Source: Lachnospiraceae bacterium UBA7054
GTDB lineage: Bacteria > Bacillota > Clostridia > Lachnospirales > Lachnospiraceae
Direction of reading: 5' to 3'
Assembly: GCA_002492725.1 (NCBI GenBank)
Contig: DLAF01000038.1
Span: 1 to 28,139 of the forward strand
DNA length: 28,139 nt
The first letter of the stretch is position 1; each line of letters opens with the position of its first letter. The notes under the pieces were generated by a model that was not told the DNA's origin, searched no databases, and saw nothing but the letters and a program-made list of their open reading frames with translations. This document shows, one piece after another, positions 15,437 through 23,936 of this stretch. Position numbers and translations under genes: made by a program.

Positions 15437-15886
15437 ATGAGAGTAGAGTGCAAGATCGATGCGGCATGTACGGATCCGCGTGCTGTTTTGTATATGCGGC
15501 AGATGACTACGGCGGTCGCCGAAGCGATTTCCATTCTTGAGAGAGAAGGTGCGGACTGTCTGCCGCTTACCGCCGTAAGAGACGGCAAGACTTATTTTTT
15601 GGAGCCGGGCAGTTTGGAGCTGATCCGCACGGAGGGGCGGGAAGTGATCTGTTACGATAAGTTGAAAAACAGATACAGGCTGGATGGACCGCTCTATGAA
15701 CTGGAACACAATCTTGGAGAGGCGTTTGTGCGGGTTTCCAAATCCGCGATCGTCAATATCCGGCAGATCAGCCATGTGTCCGCCGGGTTTAACGGCTCGT
15801 TGGAGCTGGTCATGAAAAACGGGATAGAGGACTATATTTCCAGAAGTTTTCGGAAAGCATTCAAAGAAAGGCTGGGACTGAAATGA
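15437..15886 (+). CDS. LytTR-domain transcriptional regulator (module 2)
   Basis: The 149-residue protein is paralogous to the module 1 regulator. The LytTR domain covers about 50-149, with LTAVRDGKTYFLEPGSLELIRTEGREVI, AFVRVSKSAIVNIRQI and MKNGIEDYISRSFRKAFKERLGL. It has no receiver domain. The start at 15437 is preceded by AAAGGAG. It overlaps the downstream DUF3021-type gene as ATGA, so the pair is translationally coupled. Unlike module 1, it is divergent from its exporter. A weak -10-like TAAAAT at 15408-15413 without a good -35 may be its own promoter. Confidence 0.87.
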   Translation: MRVECKIDAACTDPRAVLYMRQMTTAVAEAISILEREGADCLPLTAVRDGKTYFLEPGSLELIRTEGREVICYDKLKNRYRLDGPLYELEHNLGEAFVRVSKSAIVNIRQISHVSAGFNGSLELVMKNGIEDYISRSFRKAFKERLGLK

Positions 15887-16323
15887 AACATTCTGTCAGA
15901 ACAATCATGAAATATCTGCTGCGGGGTATCTTATGGGGCTGTACCTTTTTTGTTCTTTTTTGCCTGTTTGCATACTTCCTGCTGGGAAAGGAATTTCTGC
16001 TTTCCATCATGGAAGCCTATCCAAAGCATGCCGTGGGAACGATGCTTGTGGGAATCGGTTACGGCACCACGCCCATCGTGTATGGATGGGAGCGCCCCTC
16101 TCTGTTTGCGAAAGTAGGCATCCATTTCTTTGTCGGGACCGGTATTTTTTTTGCCGTTGCGCATCGGCTGGCCTGGATTCCGCTGCAGTCGAACCGCTAT
16201 CTTTTGTGGGAGTTTCTGATTGCCTGCGTTTCGTTTGCCGTGATGTGGTGTATTTTTTATCTGTTCAGCCGTAAGGAGGCCGGAACCATCAACGAGAGAC
16301 TGAAGGAACTTTCAAAAGGCTGA
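15883..16323 (+). CDS. DUF3021-type membrane protein, partner of LytTR (module 2)
   Basis: The 146-residue protein has four predicted membrane segments (about 13-34, 51-67, 74-93 and 107-126) and a charged tail ending NERLKELSKG. The tail resembles that of the module 1 partner (LNRKLQEYQ). Gene order and coupling to the LytTR gene indicate the membrane sensor or inhibitor of that regulator. Sequence similarity to the module 1 partner is otherwise low, suggesting that the two modules sense different signals. Confidence 0.75.
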   Translation: MKHSVRTIMKYLLRGILWGCTFFVLFCLFAYFLLGKEFLLSIMEAYPKHAVGTMLVGIGYGTTPIVYGWERPSLFAKVGIHFFVGTGIFFAVAHRLAWIPLQSNRYLLWEFLIACVSFAVMWCIFYLFSRKEAGTINERLKELSKG

Positions 16324-16338
16324 GCCGAAAATTATCAG

Positions 16339-16367
16339 TTGACAAACCCATGTGCCCTATGTATAAT
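16339..16367 (+). promoter_or_regulatory. Perfect consensus promoter of yceD–rpmF
   Basis: TTGACA (16339-16344), a 17-bp spacer and TATAAT (16362-16367) match the sigmaA consensus completely. The predicted transcript starts near 16374, only about 20 bases before the yceD ATG. Confidence 0.9.
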
Positions 16368-16393
16368 TGTTTGCGTATGAATGGGAGTCTGCT

Positions 16394-16918
16394 ATGTTTT
16401 TGAACCTGACCGAAGTCCTGACAAACGAAGAAAAAGTCGTTACGATGCAGACAGAGACGCAAATCACGCAGGTCACTGTCTCCGGCGAGACTTATCCGGG
16501 ACATGCGCTGTCGCCGGTTTCCTTTGTTTTTACCAATACGGGCAGGGGAAAGGCGGTTATTGAAGCGAAAGCGGCGTTTGTTTTTACGGCAGCCTGCGAC
16601 AGATGTTTAAAGTCTGTCGAGCAGGAGATTACGCTTCGCTTTACCAGAGAGGTTTGGGCGCCGGACGCTTCGTCAGATCCGGCAGTCTATGAAGAACAGC
16701 CTTTCATGGATGGTTTTACGCTTGACGTAGAAGACTTACTGATCAGTGAGATAGTGACAAGCTGGCCTATGAAGATTCTGTGTAAGCCGGATTGTAAGGG
16801 AATCTGTCCCACATGCGGCAGGGATCTGAATACGGGGACGTGCGATTGCGATCATTTCGTGCCCGATCCCAGAATGGCGGCGATCAAAGATATTTTTGAA
16901 GCGGAAAGGGAGGTGTGA
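16394..16918 (+). CDS. yceD: DUF177 (YceD) family protein
   Basis: The 174-residue protein belongs to the DUF177/YceD family, which is almost always encoded directly before rpmF. The family has been linked to 23S rRNA accumulation in bacteria and plants. Visible marks are the CDRCLK motif near residue 74 and the C-terminal Cys cluster CKPDCKGICPTCGRDLNTGTCDCD, typical of Clostridia. The start at 16394 follows GGGAG with a 6-base spacer. The rpmF start is 3 bp past the stop, so the two are tightly coupled. Confidence 0.92.
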   Translation: MFLNLTEVLTNEEKVVTMQTETQITQVTVSGETYPGHALSPVSFVFTNTGRGKAVIEAKAAFVFTAACDRCLKSVEQEITLRFTREVWAPDASSDPAVYEEQPFMDGFTLDVEDLLISEIVTSWPMKILCKPDCKGICPTCGRDLNTGTCDCDHFVPDPRMAAIKDIFEAEREV

Positions 16919-16920
16919 CG

Positions 16921-17100
16921 ATGTCTATTTGTCCGAAAAACAAATCTTCTAAGGGTAGAAGAGACAAGAGGAGAGCAAACTGGAAGATGACTGCTCCCAC
17001 ATTGGTAAAGTGCAGCAAGTGCGGCGCGCTGATGGTGCCCCACAGAGTATGTAAGAAATGCGGCACATACAACAAAAAAGAGATCATTGCAGTAGACTGA
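16921..17100 (+). CDS. rpmF: 50S ribosomal protein L32
   Basis: The 59-residue protein begins MSICPKNKSSKGRRDKRRANWKM and has a zinc-ribbon pair, CSKC (about 31-34) and CKKC (about 44-47). It is therefore the zinc-binding (C+) form of L32. The ATG at 16921 follows GGGAGGTG at the end of yceD. It is followed by a hairpin terminator. Confidence 0.97.
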   Translation: MSICPKNKSSKGRRDKRRANWKMTAPTLVKCSKCGALMVPHRVCKKCGTYNKKEIIAVD

Positions 17101-17109
17101 TCGGTGTGA

Positions 17110-17146
17110 AAGGCTTTTCGGGACTTCTCGAAGAGCCTTGATTTTT
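17110..17146 (+). terminator. Terminator or attenuator between rpmF and plsX
   Basis: A 13-bp stem, with two G-U pairs, joins 17110-17122 to 17127-17139 around a 4-base loop. GATTTTT follows. Readthrough to plsX is possible. Confidence 0.7.
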
Positions 17147-17166
17147 ACACGCATATTTAGTATTAT
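17138..17166 (+). promoter_or_regulatory. Candidate promoter of plsX
   Basis: TTGATT (17138-17143) and TATTAT (17161-17166) are 17 bp apart. The -35 overlaps the right arm and T-run of the preceding terminator. Confidence 0.5.
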
Positions 17167-17218
17167 TAATTGCGTGAGAAGAAATATTGTGGCAATGACT
17201 GAGGATTGGAGAAATACG

Positions 17219-18232
17219 ATGAGTGAATGGGTGAAGGTGGCGGTAGACGCCATGGGCGGTGACAATGCACCCGTGGAGACGGTGAAAGGTGCTGTGGAGG
17301 CGGTCTGCGAAAGCAGGAAGGTCAAGGTGTATCTCGTGGGGCAGCAGGACGTTTTGGAAAAGGAGCTTGCCGGCTACACGTATCCGAAGGAACAGATCGA
17401 GATTGTTCATGCCTCTGAAATCATAGAGACGGCGGAACCGCCCGTGATGGCGATCCGCACAAAGAAAGACTCCTCTCTCGTAAAGGCGCTTACATTGGTA
17501 AAGGACGGCACTTGCGACGCCTATGTGTCAGCGGGTTCCACCGGCGCAACGCTGGTGGGCGGACAGGTCATTGTGGGCCGTATCAAGGGGGTGGAGAGAC
17601 CGCCGCTTGCGCCATTGATACCGACGGCGACGGGGTGTTCTCTTTTGATTGACTGCGGTGCGAACGTGGATGCAAGGCCCTCCCATCTGGTGCAATTTGC
17701 AAAGATGGGTTCGGTCTATATGGAATATGTGATGGGAGTGAAAAATCCGAAAGTCGGCATCGTCAATATCGGTGCGGAGGAGGAGAAGGGAAATGCGTTG
17801 GTGAAGGAGACCTTCCCACTGTTAAAGAACTGTCCCGATATTAATTTTATCGGCAGCGTGGAGGCCAGGGATATTCCTGCGGGTGCGGCGGATGTGATCG
17901 TCTGTGAGGCCTTTGTGGGCAACGTGATTTTAAAGACATACGAGGGCGTGGGTCTGACCCTGATAGGCAAGGTAAAGGAGGGGATGATGACTTCCCTTCG
18001 CAGCAAGATCGGAGCACTTTTAGTCAAGCCGGCCCTAAAGACAACGCTCAAGGCGTTTGACTTGGAGCAGTACGGCGGCGCGCCGCTTTTGGGACTGAAA
18101 GGGCTGGTGGTGAAAACGCACGGAAGCTCGAAAGCAAATGAAATCAGGAATTCGATCCTGCAGTGTATTACCTTTACGGAGCAGAAGATCAGCGAAAAGA
18201 TCAGGGAAAAGGTCGCAAATCAGGAAGCCTGA
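17219..18232 (+). CDS. plsX: Phosphate acyltransferase PlsX
   Basis: The 337-residue enzyme makes acyl phosphate from acyl-ACP, the first step of the PlsX–PlsY route to phosphatidic acid. It begins with VKVAVDAMGGDNAP, the family signature, and contains YVSAGSTGATLVGG, LIDCGANVDARP and IVNIGAEEEKGN in the usual order. Length is normal. The start at 17219 follows GGAG. acpP follows 62 bp later, supplying the carrier for its substrate. Confidence 0.96.
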   Translation: MSEWVKVAVDAMGGDNAPVETVKGAVEAVCESRKVKVYLVGQQDVLEKELAGYTYPKEQIEIVHASEIIETAEPPVMAIRTKKDSSLVKALTLVKDGTCDAYVSAGSTGATLVGGQVIVGRIKGVERPPLAPLIPTATGCSLLIDCGANVDARPSHLVQFAKMGSVYMEYVMGVKNPKVGIVNIGAEEEKGNALVKETFPLLKNCPDINFIGSVEARDIPAGAADVIVCEAFVGNVILKTYEGVGLTLIGKVKEGMMTSLRSKIGALLVKPALKTTLKAFDLEQYGGAPLLGLKGLVVKTHGSSKANEIRNSILQCITFTEQKISEKIREKVANQEA

Positions 18233-18294
18233 GAATGGGGCGGCAAAGATACCGATAGCGGGAAGCGCTTTTTGGCGAAGAGGTTGGTTTTGAG

Positions 18295-18525
18295 ATGGAA
18301 CTGGAAAAGTTACAGGAAGTGATAGCGGAAGTTTTGAATGTGGATCCCAGGGAGATTACGGAGGAGACCACTTTTTTGGAGGATCTGGGAGCGGATTCGC
18401 TGGATGTTTACCAGATCATCATGGGAATCGAGGATGCCTTTCAGATCGAGATATCTGCCGAAAAGGCGGAACGGATCACGACCGTGGGGGAGGCTGTGGA
18501 GTTGATCAAAAGCAGCAGGGAGTAA
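18295..18525 (+). CDS. acpP: Acyl carrier protein
   Basis: The 76-residue acidic protein has the phosphopantetheine attachment motif GADSLD with Ser35. It follows plsX, as is common in Firmicutes. No fatty acid synthesis genes are adjacent. A strong terminator lies 8 bases past the stop. The ribosome site (AAGAGG) is rather far from the ATG, about 10 bases. Confidence 0.95.
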   Translation: MELEKLQEVIAEVLNVDPREITEETTFLEDLGADSLDVYQIIMGIEDAFQIEISAEKAERITTVGEAVELIKSSRE

Positions 18526-18533
18526 CAGGAAAG

Positions 18534-18562
18534 CCCCTTCTGAGAAAGAAGGGGTGTTTTTT
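18534..18562 (+). terminator. Rho-independent terminator after acpP
   Basis: CCCCTTCT (18534-18541) pairs perfectly with AGAAGGGG (18547-18554) around a 5-base loop, followed by TGTTTTTT. Confidence 0.9.
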
Positions 18563-18614
18563 ATGCGAATCTTGGACAAGCTGAGATAAAGCGTGCGCAG
18601 AAATGGGGATTATT

Positions 18615-19304
18615 ATGACAGAGGAAATGCTGGGCGAACTGGAAGAAAAAATAGGGTATACGTTCGAAGACAAAAAACTGCTGCAGCAGGCGCTTACACA
18701 CAGTTCCTATGCCAATGAAATGAAGATCAATAAATTTGAGGATTACGAGCGCTTGGAATTTCTGGGAGACGCGGTGCTGGAACTTGTGACCAGCGACTTT
18801 CTTTTTCGGAGGCGTCGGGAAAATTCAGAGGGGCGTCTGACAAAATGGAGAGCTTCCATGGTCTGCGAGCCTGCGCTTGCTTTCTGCGCCAGAGAGATAT
18901 CGTTGGAGCAGTATATTCTGCTTGGCAAAGGGGAAGAAGCTACCGGAGGCAGAGGCAGGGATTCCATTGTCTCCGATGTGATGGAGGCCCTGATCGGTGC
19001 GGTCTATCTGGATGGCGGCCTGGAAGAAGCTTCCGCCTTTATCCATCGTTTTGTGCTTTCGGATCTGGAACACAAACAGCTTTTTTACGATGCCAAGACA
19101 ACCTTGCAGGAAATCGTTCAGCAGGAGAATAACGGAGCGCTTTGTTATAAGCTTGTGCGGGAAGAAGGTCCGCAGCATGATAAGATCTTTGAAGTGGAAG
19201 CTTATGTGGGAGAAAAAAAAGTGGGAGCGGGAAGCGGCCATTCCAAGAAGGCAGCGGAACAGCAGGCGGCTTATCAGGCGCTTCTTGCACGGAAAAAGAA
19301 ATAG
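18615..19304 (+). CDS. rnc: Ribonuclease III
   Basis: The 229-residue enzyme cleaves double-stranded RNA, including rRNA precursors. The signature ERLEFLGDAVLEL is at about residues 42-54, with a second catalytic patch DVMEALIGAVYLDGG at about 118-132. The double-stranded RNA-binding domain covers about 154-226 and ends GSGHSKKAAEQQAAYQAL. The ATG at 18615 was chosen because GGGG lies six bases before it; an in-frame ATG at 18603 lacks a site. The order rnc–smc–ftsY is conserved in Firmicutes. Confidence 0.96.
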   Translation: MTEEMLGELEEKIGYTFEDKKLLQQALTHSSYANEMKINKFEDYERLEFLGDAVLELVTSDFLFRRRRENSEGRLTKWRASMVCEPALAFCAREISLEQYILLGKGEEATGGRGRDSIVSDVMEALIGAVYLDGGLEEASAFIHRFVLSDLEHKQLFYDAKTTLQEIVQQENNGALCYKLVREEGPQHDKIFEVEAYVGEKKVGAGSGHSKKAAEQQAAYQALLARKKK

Positions 19305-19334
19305 CGGTTTTCAAGAGGCGGATGAGAGGTACAT

Positions 19335-22300
19335 ATGTATTTAAAGAGTATAGAGGTACATGGATTTAAGTCCTTTGCCAATAAGATCACTTTCAAATTT
19401 CACAATGGTATTACGGGTATTGTGGGGCCTAACGGCTCCGGCAAGAGCAACGTTGCCGACGCTGTCCGCTGGGTGCTCGGCGAACAGCGCATCAAGCAGC
19501 TTCGCGGCGTCTCCATGCAGGATGTGATCTTTTCCGGTACGGAGATGAGAAAGCCCCTGGGTTACGCCTACGTGGCGATCACGCTGGACAATTCCGATCA
19601 CCAGCTGGCGATCGACTATGATGAGGTGACGGTCTCAAGGCGGCTGTACCGTTCCGGTGAGAGTGAGTATATGCTAAACGGCACGCCCTGCCGCTTAAAG
19701 GACGTAAACGAATTGTTCTATGATACCGGTATCGGCAAAGAGGGCTACTCCATCATCGGGCAGGGCCAGATCGACAAGATCTTGAGCGGCAAACCGGAGG
19801 AGCGCAGGGAGCTCTTCGACGAGGCGGCCGGCATTGTAAAGTTTAAGAGAAGAAAATATGCGGCACAAAAGAAGCTGGAAGCGGAAAAGCAGAATCTCGT
19901 GCGCGTAAACGATATTCTGGCGGAGCTGGAAAAGCAGACGGGCCCCTTGGAAAAGCAGGCGGATAAGGCGAGGATCTACCTTCGCAAGAAGGAGGAATTA
20001 AAGACCCTTGACGTCAATGTTTTTCTGCTGGAAAATATACGAGTGACGGGACAGCTAAAGGATGTGGATGAGAAGCTTTCCATTGCTTCGGGAGATTTGG
20101 CGGAGACGACAGCGAAGTATGAGTCCATCAAGGAGGAATACGAACGAATCCAGAACCGTATCGAGGAGCTGGACGAACAGATTGAAGCGGCGAGAGCCAC
20201 CCTTACGGATACGGGTGTGATGCGCTCCAAGCTGGAGGGTGAGATCAATGTCTTAAAGGAGCAAATCCATTCCGCGCAGGGCAATGAGGAGCATTTACAG
20301 AGCCGCATCCGCAGCATCAGTGAGCAGCTGGCGGAGCGGGATAAAGAGCGGGAGACGATCCTTTCAGAGAAACGGGAGATTGACGAGAAACTGACGGCGC
20401 TGGAAGAGGAACGCAGCCAGGCCAGAACGCTTTTAGAGACCACTCAGAGCGAGATCGAAACCCTAAATAATCATATCGAAAGCGGGAAGAATACCATCAT
20501 AGAGGCCCTGGGCAACAGGGCGACCATCAAGTCGAAGCTGGGGCGTTTCGATACCATGCTGGAACAGGTGAATATCCGCAAGGCGGAGCTTAATTCCAGA
20601 CTCCTTAGGGCAAAGTCCGACGAGGCGGAACAGGCGGAGACCATCAAAAAGCTGGAGGAGGAGTTTGACGCGATCACCGCATCCATCAAGGAGATGACGG
20701 AAAAGCAGGAGCTCATGGAGGAGCAGCTGGTCGGCGTGCGGGATGAGCTTGCGGCCAAGGATCAGAAACTGCGGGACACCCAGGTGCTCTACCACCAGCA
20801 GAAATCCAAACTGGAAGCCCTTTCTAACCTGACGGAGCGCTACGAGGGGTACGGCGGCAGCGTCAAGGCTGTCATGGAGAAGAAGGACAGTGAGAAAGGC
20901 ATCATTGGCGTGGTGGCGGACATCATTCAGGTGGATGCCAAATACGAGACGGCAATCGAGACGGCGCTTGGCGGCAATATCCAGAATATTGTCACGGAGG
21001 ATGAGGAAACAGCCAAGCGCATGATCGGCTTTTTGAAGAAGGCAAGGGCGGGGCGCGCGACTTTCCTGCCGCTGACAAGCATCACCCATCCGCAGGAGTT
21101 TAAGAACCCAGAAGCGCTGAAAGAGCCGGGTGTGGTAGGAATGGCGGACGCGCTGGTTAAAATCGAAAAGAAATATCAGAATGTCGCCAAGGCAATGCTT
21201 GGCCGCATCATGGTGGTCGATCACGTGGACAACGCGGTAAAGATTGCCAGAAAGTTTGACTACGGAATCCGCATGGTAACGTTAGAGGGAGAGCTTTTGG
21301 TGCCCGGCGGCGCAATCAGCGGCGGTGCCTTCAAGAACAACTCCAATCTGCTGGGCAGGCGCAGGGAGATGGAGGAGCTGGACAAGAAGGTAAAAGAATA
21401 TGTAAAAGAGATCGACCGCCTTTTAAATGAGATCGAGGACACCAAGAAGGGCCGCAATAAGCTGCGATTAGAGATCGAGGATGTTAAGGGGCAGATTCAG
21501 CGCAAATTTATCGAGCAGAACACCGCCAGAATGAGCGTGATGCAGGCGGAGGAGAAAAAGCACGAGACGACTGAGGGCTTTGGCGAGTTAAAGACCGAAG
21601 AGCAGGATATTGAGAAGCAGATCAGTGAGATCAGGACAGGAAAGGATGCGGCGGCAAAGGAGCTGTCCGATTCCGAGGCCTTAGAGAAGAGCGTGGAGAC
21701 ACAGATCGCCGAATTTCAGACGCAGCTTGAGGAGAAGCGCAGGCAGGAGTCGGAACAGGCCGCCAAGGTTTCCGAGTGGGACGTGGAAGTCGAAAAGATG
21801 CGCCAGAACGCTGACTTTAAGCGCCAGAATTTAGAGCGTGTGGACGGTGAGCGGGAGCGCTATACCGCGGAACTGACTGAGGTGAAGGAAGGTCTTCATC
21901 TGGGCAAGGAGGAAGTGGAACGAAAGAAGGAGAATATCTTAGAGATCGAGCGCACCATCGCGGCCTCCCACACGGCGCAGACCGATGCGGAAAAGAAGCT
22001 GAAAGAGGATATGGAGAGCAAGGAGGAACTTTCCGGCAAGCAGAAGAATTTCTTCACTTCCAGGGAGGAACTCTCCGAGCGCATGACGGCGCTTGATAAG
22101 GAGGTTTACCGCCTGAATGCCCAGAAGGAGCGGATGGAAGAGTCCATCGAGTCCCAAATCAACTATATGTGGGACGAGTATGAAATCACACTCTCCGACG
22201 CGGAGGGCCTAAAGAACGAGGAGATGAATGATTTGCCTGCCATGAAGCGGGAAATCGGCGGCTTAAAGGATGAAATCAGGAAGCTTGGCGACGTGAATGT

Positions 22301-22895
22301 AAACGCCATCGAAGATTATCGGAACCTGATGGAACGCTACACCTTTTTAAAGACGCAGCACGACGATCTGGTGGAGGCGGAAAAAACCCTGCTTGGCATT
22401 ATTGAGGAGCTGGATACTTCCATGCGCAAGCAGTTTAATGAAAAGTTTGCCCAGATCAACAGGGAATTTGATAAAGTGTTTAAGGAGCTTTTCGGTGGTG
22501 GAAAAGGATCCCTTGAACTGATTGAGGACGAGGATGTGTTGGAAGCGGGTATTCTGGTGATTGCACAGCCCCCCGGCAAGAAGCTGGTCAATATGATGCA
22601 GATGTCCGGCGGAGAGAAGTCCTTAACTGCGATTTGCCTTCTTTTTGCGATCCAGAACTTAAAGCCTTCGCCTTTCTGTCTTTTGGATGAGATCGAGGCA
22701 GCTCTGGATGAGAACAATGTGACCCGCTTTGCCAAGTATCTGCACAAGCTGACAAAGAGCACGCAGTTTATCGTGATCACACACAGACGCGGCACCATGG
22801 AAAAAGCGGATAGACTTTACGGCATTACCATGCAGGAGAAGGGCGTTTCCACGCTTGTGAGCGTGAATTTGATTGATAAGGAATTAGAGGATTAG
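19335..22895 (+). CDS. smc: Chromosome segregation protein SMC
   Basis: The 1186-residue ATPase organises and segregates the chromosome together with ScpA and ScpB. Walker A GPNGSGKSN is at 31-39. Two long coiled-coil arms flank a hinge at about 510-670 that includes RYEGYGGSVKAVM and GRATFLPLTSI. The C-terminal head has the signature MSGGEKSLTA (about 1090) and Walker B CLLDEIEAALDENN (about 1115-1130). Length is typical and the frame is intact. It starts 30 bp after rnc and ends 1 bp before ftsY. Confidence 0.98.
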   Translation: MYLKSIEVHGFKSFANKITFKFHNGITGIVGPNGSGKSNVADAVRWVLGEQRIKQLRGVSMQDVIFSGTEMRKPLGYAYVAITLDNSDHQLAIDYDEVTVSRRLYRSGESEYMLNGTPCRLKDVNELFYDTGIGKEGYSIIGQGQIDKILSGKPEERRELFDEAAGIVKFKRRKYAAQKKLEAEKQNLVRVNDILAELEKQTGPLEKQADKARIYLRKKEELKTLDVNVFLLENIRVTGQLKDVDEKLSIASGDLAETTAKYESIKEEYERIQNRIEELDEQIEAARATLTDTGVMRSKLEGEINVLKEQIHSAQGNEEHLQSRIRSISEQLAERDKERETILSEKREIDEKLTALEEERSQARTLLETTQSEIETLNNHIESGKNTIIEALGNRATIKSKLGRFDTMLEQVNIRKAELNSRLLRAKSDEAEQAETIKKLEEEFDAITASIKEMTEKQELMEEQLVGVRDELAAKDQKLRDTQVLYHQQKSKLEALSNLTERYEGYGGSVKAVMEKKDSEKGIIGVVADIIQVDAKYETAIETALGGNIQNIVTEDEETAKRMIGFLKKARAGRATFLPLTSITHPQEFKNPEALKEPGVVGMADALVKIEKKYQNVAKAMLGRIMVVDHVDNAVKIARKFDYGIRMVTLEGELLVPGGAISGGAFKNNSNLLGRRREMEELDKKVKEYVKEIDRLLNEIEDTKKGRNKLRLEIEDVKGQIQRKFIEQNTARMSVMQAEEKKHETTEGFGELKTEEQDIEKQISEIRTGKDAAAKELSDSEALEKSVETQIAEFQTQLEEKRRQESEQAAKVSEWDVEVEKMRQNADFKRQNLERVDGERERYTAELTEVKEGLHLGKEEVERKKENILEIERTIAASHTAQTDAEKKLKEDMESKEELSGKQKNFFTSREELSERMTALDKEVYRLNAQKERMEESIESQINYMWDEYEITLSDAEGLKNEEMNDLPAMKREIGGLKDEIRKLGDVNVNAIEDYRNLMERYTFLKTQHDDLVEAEKTLLGIIEELDTSMRKQFNEKFAQINREFDKVFKELFGGGKGSLELIEDEDVLEAGILVIAQPPGKKLVNMMQMSGGEKSLTAICLLFAIQNLKPSPFCLLDEIEAALDENNVTRFAKYLHKLTKSTQFIVITHRRGTMEKADRLYGITMQEKGVSTLVSVNLIDKELED

Positions 22896-22896
22896 C

Positions 22897-23862
22897 ATGA
22901 GTGAAGAAAAGAAAGGGTTTTTCGGGAGGCTGCGGGACGGCCTTGCCAAGACCAGAAACAATATCGTACACGGGATCGACTCAGTGTTTAGCGGGTTTTC
23001 CAACATTGACGAGGACTTTTACGAGGAACTGGAAGAGATCCTGATCATGGGGGATATCGGTGTTGCGGCCACGGATGAGATTTTGACAAAGCTGCGGCAG
23101 CAGGTGAAGGAAAACCATATCAAGGAGCCGGCAGCCTGCAGGGAGTTTTTGATCAGCAACATCAAAGAGCAGATGCAGGTGGGTGAGACAGCCTATGACT
23201 TTGAGAAGGAGCAGTCCGTGGTGCTGGTGATCGGCGTCAACGGCGTCGGCAAGACGACCACTGTCGGAAAATTGGCAGGGCAGCTCAAAGGCCAGGGCAG
23301 GAAGGTGCTGATCGCAGCGGCGGATACGTTTCGCGCGGCGGCGGGAGAACAGCTTTCGGCGTGGGCGGCAAGGGCCGGGGTGGACCTGATCGGCGGCGCG
23401 GAGGGCGCGGATCCTGCCAGCGTGATTTATGATGCCGTGAATGCGGCAAAGGCAAGGAATGCGGATGTGCTCCTATGCGATACGGCAGGACGGCTTCACA
23501 ACAAAAAGAATCTCATGGAAGAGCTCAAAAAGATCGACCGCATCATTGAACGGGAATTTCCGGATGCTCACCGGGAGAACCTCATCGTTTTGGACGGCAC
23601 CACAGGCCAGAATGCCCTGCAGCAGGCCAGGGAGTTTGCTGAAGTATCAAAGGTGACAGGCATTATTCTCACGAAGCTGGACGGAACGGCGAAGGGCGGT
23701 ATCGCGGTGGCGGTGCAGTCGGAGCTGCAGGTGCCTGTGAAATATATCGGCGTGGGCGAGTCCATAGAGGATCTGCAGAAGTTTGATGCCGAGCAGTTTG
23801 TGGATGCACTGTTTGCGGTGCCGGAAACGGACGAAGTGGCGGGGGAGCAGGAAATAGAATAA
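22897..23862 (+). CDS. ftsY: Signal recognition particle receptor FtsY
   Basis: The 321-residue GTPase docks SRP-ribosome complexes at the membrane. It has a short N-domain (about 1-95) without the long acidic extension of E. coli FtsY. The NG GTPase domain has G1 GVNGVGKTT at 113-121, AADTFRAAAGEQL, G3 DTAGR, G4 TKLDGTAKGG and the closing GVGE...DLQKFDAEQFVDALF. It is coupled to smc with a 1-bp gap. No ffh gene follows in this window. Confidence 0.97.
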   Translation: MSEEKKGFFGRLRDGLAKTRNNIVHGIDSVFSGFSNIDEDFYEELEEILIMGDIGVAATDEILTKLRQQVKENHIKEPAACREFLISNIKEQMQVGETAYDFEKEQSVVLVIGVNGVGKTTTVGKLAGQLKGQGRKVLIAAADTFRAAAGEQLSAWAARAGVDLIGGAEGADPASVIYDAVNAAKARNADVLLCDTAGRLHNKKNLMEELKKIDRIIEREFPDAHRENLIVLDGTTGQNALQQAREFAEVSKVTGIILTKLDGTAKGGIAVAVQSELQVPVKYIGVGESIEDLQKFDAEQFVDALFAVPETDEVAGEQEIE

Positions 23863-23936
23863 TATAACACATCTTGTTACCAGGACTGTGGATAAACGGG
23901 ATGAGAAGATAGAACAAAAAGAAAGAGGGAACGAAA

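Noticed and set aside
17151..17175. Possible FapR-type operator before plsX (TTAGTATTATTAA)
   Set aside because: Only one half resembles the FapR consensus; the other half does not match, and the match may just be AT-richness near the -10.
20463..21224. Long minus-strand open frame inside smc
   Set aside because: It lies wholly opposite intact smc, and its composition reflects the reverse of the coiled-coil codons.
23863..23936. T-box or attenuator before the threonine deaminase gene
   Set aside because: The gap is too short and shows no specifier hairpin or terminator.
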